Source: an uncultured Lachnospiraceae bacterium
GTDB taxonomy: Bacteria > Bacillota > Clostridia > Lachnospirales > Lachnospiraceae
Assembly (NCBI GenBank): GCA_910589075.1
Contig: CAJUSK010000031.1
Coordinates: 1 to 7,623 of the forward strand
DNA: 7,623 nt
Direction: 5' to 3'
Shown: positions 1 to 4,513 of the stretch, one piece after another
How the letters are laid out: every line of letters begins with the position of its first letter
How positions within the stretch are numbered: position 1 is the stretch's first letter
The notes under the pieces: model-generated
What the model saw: only the letters and a program-made list of their open reading frames with translations
Told to the model about the DNA's origin: nothing
The model's database searches: none
Program-made: the position numbers and the translations under genes

Positions 1-231
1 AATATGTATCAGAATATAGTAAATGATATTTTGTGCCATCCTGATGATAAACCTACAATCGGGCTTTTGTTGGTTAAGGGTAAGAATAAAACTATAGTGG
101 AATATTCTTTATCTGGTTATCAGAACCCGATTGGTGTTGCAGATTGGCAGAAGCAGCTTACACAGTCTTTGCCAGAGGAGTTTAAGAGTAGTTTGCCTTC
201 TATTGAAGAAATAGAAAAAGAATTAGAATAA
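1..231 (+). CDS. DUF1016/YhcG-family PD-(D/E)XK nuclease-like protein, C-terminal end (partial)
   Basis: The reading frame is open from the first base to the TAA at 229-231, giving 76 visible residues; the start lies outside the window, so the ATG at 4-6 is internal. The stretches DDKPTIGLLLVKGKN, EYSL, NPIGVADW and LPEEFKSSLPSIEEIEKEL match what I know of the extreme C-terminus of the DUF1016/YhcG family (PF06250). These proteins carry a PD-(D/E)XK nuclease-type fold and are often found beside restriction-modification or mobile genes. The catalytic residues of the family lie upstream of what is visible, so activity cannot be judged here. The second TAA directly after the first makes a tandem stop. 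Its biological role is not firmly established in the family. Assignment rests on recalled family patterns, not a search. Confidence 0.82.
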   Translation, partial: NMYQNIVNDILCHPDDKPTIGLLLVKGKNKTIVEYSLSGYQNPIGVADWQKQLTQSLPEEFKSSLPSIEEIEKELE

Positions 232-251
232 TAACAAAATTAACAGCAAAA

Positions 252-269
252 GTGCAACGGCCGTTGCAC
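252..269. repeat. Perfect 18-bp palindrome
   Basis: GTGCAACGGCCGTTGCAC equals its own reverse complement, 20 bp after the DUF1016 stop. As RNA it would fold into a 7-bp stem with a GGCC loop. No U tract follows on either strand, so it is not a standard intrinsic terminator. It could be a protein-binding site or a recombination-site relic. Confidence 0.6.
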
Positions 270-285
270 AAATGGGATAACAGCC

Positions 286-420
286 ATGAGGGGCGGTCAG
301 TGGCTTAAATCAATTCGGTTTAAGCTACCGATTATTGAAAATGATTTAAGTATAGGTTTGGACAATGATAATCATGTGGAGACGGCTGCAACACTTTCCC
401 GAAAAAATCCGATAACATAA
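286..420 (+). CDS. Doubtful small ORF, 44 codons
   Basis: An ATG at 286 opens a 44-codon frame ending with TAA at 418-420. It begins MRGGQWLKS and contains the segment IIENDLSIGLDNDNHVETAA. The composition looks protein-like, with mixed acidic, hydrophobic and polar residues. However, there is no convincing Shine-Dalgarno site, and the hairpin at 300-328 lies inside it. I do not recognise the family. It could be a remnant of a longer gene cut at the left, or chance. It is reported because it is the only open frame of any size in the gap between the DUF1016 gene and 531. Confidence 0.2.
   Translation: MRGGQWLKSIRFKLPIIENDLSIGLDNDNHVETAATLSRKNPIT
300..328 (+). other. Hairpin with about 12-bp stem
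   Basis: GCTTAAA (303-309) is the exact inverse of TTTAAGC (319-325). The pairing extends to 300-311 with 317-328 if two G-T wobbles are allowed, leaving the 5-nt loop AATTC. No U run follows, so termination is unlikely. Together with the palindrome at 252-269 it makes the region just after the DUF1016 gene rich in symmetry. Confidence 0.5.
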
Positions 421-437
421 TCAACATAAAATAGATG

Positions 438-467
438 TTGACTAAGAGCAAAGGACTGATCAAATAA
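438..467 (+). promoter_or_regulatory. Weak candidate promoter for the 531 gene
   Basis: TTGACT at 438-443 resembles a -35 box. With 17-18 bp spacing it meets CAAATA/AAATAA near 461-467, a poor -10. It lies about 65 bp upstream of the start at 531. No better sigma-A-like pair was seen in the gap. Confidence 0.25.
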
Positions 468-530
468 CCAGAATCCGTCCTAAAACTGAATCATACAATC
501 ATATACAAAACACACATCAAAGGAGTACCC

Positions 531-1004
531 ATGCAAAAACATAAACATTTAGGCCGTCCAATCACCCGTTCAGGGCCGGATGTCGGTAAAATCGTATTTC
601 AGGTTGGAACGCGGCTGTTGTTTGCCGCAGGAGTCTGCCGTATGGCTTTGTTTGAAACCCGGTCACAGCAGCGTTTCTCCTCTGCTTCTGTGAATGTATC
701 ATCTTCCTCCACAGCAGATATGATTGTGGGCATATCAGTCGTAATGTTTTTTGTACTGACATATTTCGTATTTACGTTTCGGCCCCTCATCCATTGCCGG
801 GATTCCATCATTTTTTATGAAAACGGCATGGAAATATGTAAAAAAACATGGACATTCAGTGAACTGGGTGATATTTATTTTACATACAGCAATCGGATTC
901 TGTTTTCTTTTACATATATGAATACATCGGTGAAAAAATTTGATGTTACCTATATAAAGGATGCAGAAAGAAATTATCATATTGCATATTTTGATACGAT
1001 TTAA
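531..1004 (+). CDS. Membrane protein with two helices and a possible PH-like C-terminal domain
   Basis: The 157-residue product starts at an ATG five bases after a textbook AAAGGAG (519-525), which fixes the start. Two hydrophobic segments are visible, at about residues 20-41 and 65-86. They are joined by a Ser/Val-rich loop with a run of four serines (57-60). Residues 87-157 look like a small beta-rich domain: IIFYENGMEICKKTWTFSEL, then DIYFTYSNRILFSFTY. This pattern resembles bacterial PH-like domains attached to two N-terminal helices (YcxB or bPH type), in which the 'FYENGI...FSEL' stretch forms early strands. The second helix is strongly hydrophobic, the first less so. The likely location is the cytoplasmic membrane with the C-terminal domain inside. 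I cannot name a function. The gene appears to stand alone, with gaps of about 300 bp on each side. Confidence 0.72.
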   Translation: MQKHKHLGRPITRSGPDVGKIVFQVGTRLLFAAGVCRMALFETRSQQRFSSASVNVSSSSTADMIVGISVVMFFVLTYFVFTFRPLIHCRDSIIFYENGMEICKKTWTFSELGDIYFTYSNRILFSFTYMNTSVKKFDVTYIKDAERNYHIAYFDTI

Positions 1005-1044
1005 TATCCTTTTTGTGACGACTTTATTTTATCAAAAAGATATT
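1003..1044. terminator. Inverted repeat, possible bidirectional terminator
   Basis: The arms AATATCCTTTTTG (1003-1015) and CAAAAAGATATT (1033-1044) pair over 12 bp with one bulged C and a 17-nt loop. The repeat overlaps the stop of the 531-1004 gene and the stop (1032-1034) of the candidate minus-strand ORF, which is where a shared terminator would sit. Uridines lie within the arms rather than as a clean tail, so termination is only plausible. Confidence 0.4.
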
Positions 1045-1220
1045 TCGTATACTATACTGGCCAGGGCATTACAGACGCTGTCATATTGGGTACAGGGCAC
1101 ATAGGGCGTTTTGCATGTTCCGGCCCTGTATTGCAGATTACAGTAATTACACATTGATACATTCGCATGTTGCGCATTGAGACATTTGTATGGCAGATAT
1201 GCAGATTTACTTATCAACAA
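1032..1220 (-). CDS. Candidate small cysteine-rich protein
   Basis: The minus-strand frame encodes up to 62 residues from a TTG at 1220. An ATG at codon 23 (1152-1154) would give 40. Six cysteines (residues 13, 24, 27, 36, 43, 50) sit in a regular pattern: C-x2-C, then spacings of 8, 6 and 6 residues, in the segment MCNYCNLQYRAGTCK followed by TPYVPCTQYDSVC. That density is unusual for a chance frame and suggests a metal-binding or disulfide-knotted peptide. Against it, neither start has a visible ribosome-binding site, and the frame stays open upstream of the TTG without an ATG. A second frame nearby begins MSQCATCEC and runs to a stop close to the ATG at 1154, so the gene may be frameshifted at its N-terminus. 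The inverted repeat beyond its stop fits a convergent gene pair. I do not recognise the family. Confidence 0.35.
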   Translation of the reverse strand: MLISKSAYLPYKCLNAQHANVSMCNYCNLQYRAGTCKTPYVPCTQYDSVCNALASIVYEISF

Positions 1221-1313
1221 CGGGCGAAGTGGGTTTCTGCTGATTGCTGATGAGCGTGGTTGATTTTGCTTTTCGCATAGAACAAGATTGTCATGGGAAA
1301 ATCAATATGTGAA

Positions 1314-1322
1314 TGCTATAAT
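1314..1322 (+). promoter_or_regulatory. Extended -10 promoter for the DUF4303-like gene
   Basis: TGCTATAAT is a perfect extended -10 element, 45 bp before the ATG at 1368. The -35 position 17 bp upstream (GGGAAA) is poor, as is usual for extended -10 promoters. It probably drives 1368-1844 and, through the 32-bp gap, the acetyltransferase gene. Confidence 0.65.
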
Positions 1323-1367
1323 GTAGATACAGAAACCTGAATATGTAAGCCAAAAAGAGGAGAAAAA

Positions 1368-1844
1368 ATGGATATAAAACAGTTTGAACTATTTGATAAA
1401 GTCTGTTCTGAACATCTGGCAGGGGTAATAGATAAGATATTAAGCGAAGAGAGAAAAGAAAGTGCCTGTGCCATTGGTTTTATTACCACCGATGATTTTT
1501 ATGGGTTTTATCTGACATGGCAGCCCGGTAACGATACAAAGGGGTGTGAGTTGTGGGAAAAGGCTCTGTATCCGGATTTCCTTTATACGCCTCTGGTAGA
1601 AATTGTTGATGCGTGTGATGATATAGATTTTTGTAAAGAGTCGGAAGAAAAATGGGAATTTGCACAGACATTGCTTTCTGTACTTGAAAAAAATATCAGG
1701 CAAATTCCTGAAGAAATTTTCTATAAGAATAACTTTCAACGGGAGGACATTCTCTTTTTTGCAACGATGTCAGACGGAGATTTTATAGAAAAACTGTTGA
1801 GACTGTCTGTGCATATGTTGAATGGGGTGAAGGCAGAGGATTAA
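1368..1844 (+). CDS. DUF4303-like protein
   Basis: The 158-residue soluble product starts six bases after AGAGGAG (1356-1362). Near the N-terminus a strand-like segment, ACAIGFITTDDFYGFYLTW (33-51), resembles the 'YAI.LYT.DD' opening of the DUF4303 family. A middle helix, SEEKWEFAQTLLSVLEKNI (92-110), and the C-terminal REDILFFATMSDGD (125-138) followed by a helix ending in HMLN (149-152) also fit that family's layout. DUF4303-type proteins are often found near polymorphic toxins and have been proposed as immunity or SUKH-like partners, but no toxin is seen here. Nothing in the sequence suggests catalysis, and there is no signal peptide or membrane segment. It probably shares a transcript with the acetyltransferase gene downstream. 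The family call is from memory of its pattern and needs a profile search. Confidence 0.6.
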   Translation: MDIKQFELFDKVCSEHLAGVIDKILSEERKESACAIGFITTDDFYGFYLTWQPGNDTKGCELWEKALYPDFLYTPLVEIVDACDDIDFCKESEEKWEFAQTLLSVLEKNIRQIPEEIFYKNNFQREDILFFATMSDGDFIEKLLRLSVHMLNGVKAED

Positions 1845-1859
1845 TATAGAAAACGAATT

Positions 1860-1880
1860 ATGAACAGGAGAATACCATGA
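1860..1880 (+). other. Six-codon ORF overlapping the acetyltransferase start (ATGA)
   Basis: ATG at 1860 opens MNRRIP and stops at TGA 1878-1880, overlapping the next gene's ATG (1877) as ATGA. The Shine-Dalgarno AGGAG lies inside it. The 17-nt distance between the two ATGs equals the step of the mini-ORF ladder at 3286-3405. It may be chance, or a translational-coupling leader. Confidence 0.3.
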
Positions 1881-2389
1881 TGATTGAAACAGAACGATTA
1901 TATATGCGGGAACTGACCCAGGCTGATTATGGAGCGTTGTGTAAGATATTACAGGACGAAGAAACCATGTATGCTTACGAGGGGGCGTTTAGCGATGTGG
2001 AAGTGCAGGAATGGCTGGAACGGCAAATGGCCCGCTATCACCAATGGGGATTTGGGCTGTGGGCGGTGATTTTAAAAGAAACGGGTGAAATGATTGGTCA
2101 GTGCGGCCTGACCATGCAGCCATGGAAGGGGGAGGAGGTGCTGGAAATAGGGTATCTGTTTCAGCGTTCCTGTTGGCATAATGGGTATGCTCTGGAAGCT
2201 TCAAAAGCCTGTAAAAAATACGCATTTGAAGTATTGGATGCGGATACGGTCTGTTCTATCATCAGAGATACCAATACGGCTTCTCAGAAGGTTGCGGTCA
2301 GGACGGGTATGGCAGTGGTGGATCATAGCATAAAATATTATCGGGGTGTGTCTATGCCCCATGACCGGTATGCGGTAACCCGAGGATGA
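1877..2389 (+). CDS. GNAT-family N-acetyltransferase (RimJ/RimL-like)
   Basis: The 170-residue protein begins IETERLYMRELTQADYGAL, the standard opening of the Acetyltransf_3 / RimJ-RimL branch of GNAT enzymes, which transfer acetyl from acetyl-CoA to an amine. The acetyl-CoA-binding motif A is visible at 91-108: IGYLFQRSCWHNGYALEA. It has the W-x-x-GYA-x-EA ending but departs from the common GKG form. RDTNTASQKVAVRTGM (130-145) is the usual Asn-containing helix and beta-bulge, and the C-terminal YYRGVSMPHDRYAV matches the family's last strand. The length is normal. ATG 1877 is chosen because CAGGAG lies seven bases upstream; ATG 1880 is an equally spaced alternative. The substrate is unknown: GNATs of this type may act on ribosomal protein N-termini, antibiotics or small amines. 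Confidence 0.9.
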   Translation: MMIETERLYMRELTQADYGALCKILQDEETMYAYEGAFSDVEVQEWLERQMARYHQWGFGLWAVILKETGEMIGQCGLTMQPWKGEEVLEIGYLFQRSCWHNGYALEASKACKKYAFEVLDADTVCSIIRDTNTASQKVAVRTGMAVVDHSIKYYRGVSMPHDRYAVTRG

Positions 2390-2412
2390 GCGCCGTTCTA
2401 TTTAGGGAGATT

Positions 2413-2472
2413 ATGTACAGGTATTTTCCCTGCGAGTCCGTGCGGCATGTTGGATGCGGAAAAGAAATGTAG
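2413..2472 (+). CDS. Possible 19-residue peptide
   Basis: MYRYFPCESVRHVGCGKEM begins at an ATG three bases after AGGGAG (2404-2409) and ends at TAG 2470-2472, in the gap between the acetyltransferase and the 2498 gene. The spacing of the ribosome site is tight. It might be a leader peptide or chance. No attenuator hairpin was seen after it. Confidence 0.2.
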   Translation: MYRYFPCESVRHVGCGKEM

Positions 2473-2497
2473 AAACGGTTAAAAGGGGTGTGAATGT

Positions 2498-3190
2498 ATG
2501 TTATTCAATCGTTACATCGCAGCATTATGTATCGTATATATTGTATTCTTTGTTATAAAGACAATGATCAATCGCAGAAAGGGAGTACATAGTGAGGAAA
2601 AACGTAAAATCAGGGAAATCGTAAAACGGGCAGTGCCGTATGGCGAAACATATATGTCAGCTTATGGCACGGAATCAGCGTGTGAAAGTTTTGTGGGAAA
2701 TACACTGACAAGGCGGCACTGGTATTATGCAGTTGCGTTTAAACAGGGAGACTTATATCTTGTGCCGCTGTCTATTTCCAGGGCATCCGGACATCAGGGT
2801 GCTTTAGGTCATTCGGATGATTATATGTCTGGTACGTATCGTCATCGGATTCAGATGCCCCATGAACCGGTGGCGGGGGATATGCCTTCAGGAATCAATA
2901 TCAGCTATGGCGAGCCGCTGCACTTTAGTGTGGATAATCTTGGCATGGTGGAAGCAGGAAAAAGAATGCTCACATTGTTTGGAAAGGACAGGAGAGAAAT
3001 TCTGTCTTTTTTTGTACTGCCTGTGTATACAAAGGATGGCCGATGTGATCCGGTGAATATCAGCCAGAAAGAAGAGGCAGAAGCTTTTAGCCGGTTTGCC
3101 AGAACCTTTATGGAAGAGGTGAACGCTGCCAATGGAATAGCAGACATCAGGAAAGCAAAAGAAGAAGCGTTGATGAGACAGGTAAAATAA
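2498..3190 (+). CDS. Membrane-anchored protein of unknown function
   Basis: The 230-residue product follows AAAAGGGGTG (2481-2490). A single hydrophobic helix at residues 5-22 is followed by the basic stretch KTMINRRKG, so the protein is probably anchored by its N-terminus with the rest in the cytoplasm. Residues 33-215 form a soluble domain with alternating strands (HWYYAVAF, DLYLVPLSI, EILSFFVLPVY), a Gly/Ser/His-rich loop at 97-118 and a charged C-terminal helix containing two KEEA motifs (191-194, 221-224). I do not recognise the family. Its last ten codons (EEALMRQVK and stop) are the first unit of the tandem array that fills the following gap, so the 3' end has taken part in repeat expansion. 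It is probably the first gene of an operon with the macrodomain and amide hydrolase genes. Confidence 0.75.
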   Translation: MLFNRYIAALCIVYIVFFVIKTMINRRKGVHSEEKRKIREIVKRAVPYGETYMSAYGTESACESFVGNTLTRRHWYYAVAFKQGDLYLVPLSISRASGHQGALGHSDDYMSGTYRHRIQMPHEPVAGDMPSGINISYGEPLHFSVDNLGMVEAGKRMLTLFGKDRREILSFFVLPVYTKDGRCDPVNISQKEEAEAFSRFARTFMEEVNAANGIADIRKAKEEALMRQVK

Positions 3191-3457
3191 ACAAGAAGTG
3201 TTGATATGGCACGTGAAATCACGAAGAAGTGTTTATGAGATAAGTAAAATCATCACGAAGAAGTGCTGAAGAAGGAAGAAAAATCATGAAGAAACGGCAC
3301 TCATGAGACAAGAAAAATCATGAAGAAGAGGCGCTCATGAGACGGGAAAAATCATGAAGAAGCGGCACTCATGAGACGGGAAAAATCATGAAGAAGCGGC
3401 ACTCATGAAACAAGAAAAATCATCCGGAAAAAGCCCTCATAAAGCCGGTAAAATAAC
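3161..3457 (+). repeat. Tandem array of nine 31/34-nt units
   Basis: Units start at 3161, 3192, 3223, 3257, 3288, 3322, 3356, 3390 and 3424. Their lengths are 31, 31, 34, 31, 34, 34, 34, 34 and 34. Units five to eight are nearly identical (GAAGAAGCGGCACTC then ATGAGACGGGAAAAATC then AT); the outer units are degenerate. The first unit lies inside the last codons of the upstream gene, and the last unit ends in the same GGTAAAATAA as the first. The 31-nt form lacks one triplet relative to the 34-nt form. The array is purine-rich on the + strand. Units are contiguous, with no spacers, so this is not CRISPR. Confidence 0.9.
3286..3408 (+). other. Ladder of seven overlapping six-codon ORFs, 17-nt step
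   Basis: ATGs occur at 3286, 3303, 3320, 3337, 3354, 3371 and 3388, exactly 17 nt apart. Each opens a 21-nt ORF ending in TCATGA, whose ATGA is the next start. The encoded peptides alternate between MKKRHS (or MKKRRS) and MRREKS (or MRQEKS). The eighth ATG (3405) runs on as a 33-codon ORF. A looser beginning exists upstream: GTG 3263 to TGA 3289, and ATG 3206 to TGA 3238. Whether ribosomes use any of this is not known. The geometry is directly visible. Confidence 0.7.
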
Positions 3458-3506
3458 GGATTTCCGGTATGGCAGTACAGGAGCAGCAAAGGGAGAGAAT
3501 CTATGA
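3405..3506 (+). CDS. 33-codon ORF overlapping the macrodomain gene start (ATGA)
   Basis: The last ATG of the ladder opens MKQEKSSGKSPHKAGK and runs another 17 residues to ENL, stopping at TGA 3504-3506. The overlap with the ATG at 3503 is the ATGA typical of translationally coupled genes. The peptide is basic at its N-terminus and resembles no family I know. The Shine-Dalgarno site of the macrodomain gene (AAGGGAG, 3489-3495) lies inside it. It has no strong ribosome site of its own, only the purine-rich repeat upstream. It could be an upstream coupling ORF or a by-product of the repeats. Confidence 0.3.
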   Translation: MKQEKSSGKSPHKAGKITDFRYGSTGAAKGENL

Positions 3507-4477
3507 AAACAGATACATATGCAAAAGAACTGGAACGGCTTTTATATAACTGGTATTATGGCGGAGAAAATGCCTCTCCAAAGCCTGTTTTCAATGCGCT
3601 TCGCGCGGGGCTGGAAAATAATATGCAGGTGCTGGTTCCCATAGAGACACCGGCGGCTCTGGCAGAAAATCTGGGCAGTGGGGAACTTATAAAAGTCGGA
3701 GATACAGTGACTTTGGACAGAGAAGCGGCAATTCGGTTTCAGCGACTTGGGGGAAATGAACGGGGACAGTATTTTATTCCTGTTTTTACCAGTGAGAGAG
3801 AATTCAATCAGGGCAAAGCATCGTCCTGCATCATCCAGCCTTTGCAAACGTTGTTTACCCATGCCGGTCTTTGGCCGGATTGTTTGGGATTTATGATGAA
3901 TCCATGGAATAAAAAACTGGTACTTGCAAAAGATATGATAAAGACTGTGACTGGCTATCAGCCCCAATCTCATATTTCCTTTGTAAGAGGCAGTGTGGTG
4001 GATATGCATGTGGGGGCAATCGTGAATGCCGCAAACAATTCTCTGCTGGGCGGCGGTGGTGTGGACGGAGCCATACACAGAGCAGCGGGGCCAGGGCTTT
4101 TGCAGGAATGCAGAACGCTGCATGGATGCAATACAGGCGAAGCCAAAATAACAGGCGCATATCAGATCAGCCATACGGATTATATTATACATACCGTAGG
4201 GCCTGTTTACCGTGGTAAGGGGCAGGATGCGGTTTTGCTGGCAGACTGCTATCGAAATTCCCTGGAACTGGCTATGGAACATGGGTGTACAAGCATTGCA
4301 TTTCCATGTATTTCCACAGGCGTTTACGGGTATCCGCTGGACGAGGCTGCAGTCTTGTCTTTGCGTGCTGTGACAGGGTGGCTGGATGCACATCCTGACG
4401 TTGTGATGAATGTTTATATTTGTTGTTTCCGGGATGAGGAAGCAGAAGCTTATGAGAACATTCTGCAGGGAGTGTAA
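3503..4477 (+). CDS. SseB-like domain fused to macrodomain (ADP-ribose-binding protein)
   Basis: The 324-residue product follows AAGGGAG (3489-3495) by seven bases. Residues 1-150 resemble the N-terminal SseB domain: the helix ELERLLYNWYYG, the strand QVLVPIETP (42-50), then QYFIPVFTSEREF (89-101) and a C-terminal MMNPWNKKLVL (131-141). Residues 157-322 are a macrodomain of the O-acetyl-ADP-ribose / ADP-ribosyl hydrolase type. The hallmarks are IVNAANNSLLGGGGVDGAIH (173-192, with Asn175, Asn178 and Asp188), TGEAKITGAY (211-220), HTVGPVY (230-236) and the phosphate-loop CISTGVYGYP (269-278). Such domains bind ADP-ribose and often remove it from proteins or O-acetyl-ADP-ribose. All expected binding residues are present, so an active cytoplasmic hydrolase is likely. 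SseB-type domains occur alone or in fusions in Firmicutes with poorly known roles. The target is unknown. Confidence 0.92.
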   Translation: MKTDTYAKELERLLYNWYYGGENASPKPVFNALRAGLENNMQVLVPIETPAALAENLGSGELIKVGDTVTLDREAAIRFQRLGGNERGQYFIPVFTSEREFNQGKASSCIIQPLQTLFTHAGLWPDCLGFMMNPWNKKLVLAKDMIKTVTGYQPQSHISFVRGSVVDMHVGAIVNAANNSLLGGGGVDGAIHRAAGPGLLQECRTLHGCNTGEAKITGAYQISHTDYIIHTVGPVYRGKGQDAVLLADCYRNSLELAMEHGCTSIAFPCISTGVYGYPLDEAAVLSLRAVTGWLDAHPDVVMNVYICCFRDEEAEAYENILQGV

Positions 4478-4494
4478 CAGTGAGGCGTTTTATG

Positions 4495-4501
4495 AAAGGA
4501 G
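4495..4501 (+). promoter_or_regulatory. Shine-Dalgarno of the amide hydrolase gene with competing starts
   Basis: AAAGGAG lies 12 bases before ATG 4514, which is long, and only one base before ATG 4503, which opens just MSA and stops at TAA 4512-4514, overlapping ATG 4514 as TAATG. A short ORF from ATG 4492 (MKGE) overlaps ATG 4503 as ATGA. A further in-frame ATG at 4526 has GGAG (4516-4519) six bases upstream. The true start is 4514 or 4526. Confidence 0.55.
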
Positions 4502-4513
4502 AATGAGCGCGTA

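Noticed and set aside
1440..1739. Minus-strand frame of 99 codons opposite the DUF4303-like gene
   Set aside because: It is antisense to a well-started gene with a strong ribosome site and promoter; the frame shows only a low-complexity Phe/Ile/Lys composition.
2817..3056. Second plus-strand frame of 79 codons inside the 2498-3190 gene
   Set aside because: It overlaps the longer well-started gene in another frame, has no ribosome site and resembles no family.
3191..3502. CRISPR-like appearance of the repeat region
   Set aside because: The units are directly contiguous with no unique spacers, the unit has no palindrome, and no cas genes are present. It is a tandem repeat.
3542..4393. Long minus-strand open frame of 283 codons
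   Set aside because: It lies antisense to the SseB-macrodomain gene, whose motifs are unmistakable. The opposite frame is rich in His, Cys and Arg, shows no family pattern and has no ribosome site. It is a composition shadow.
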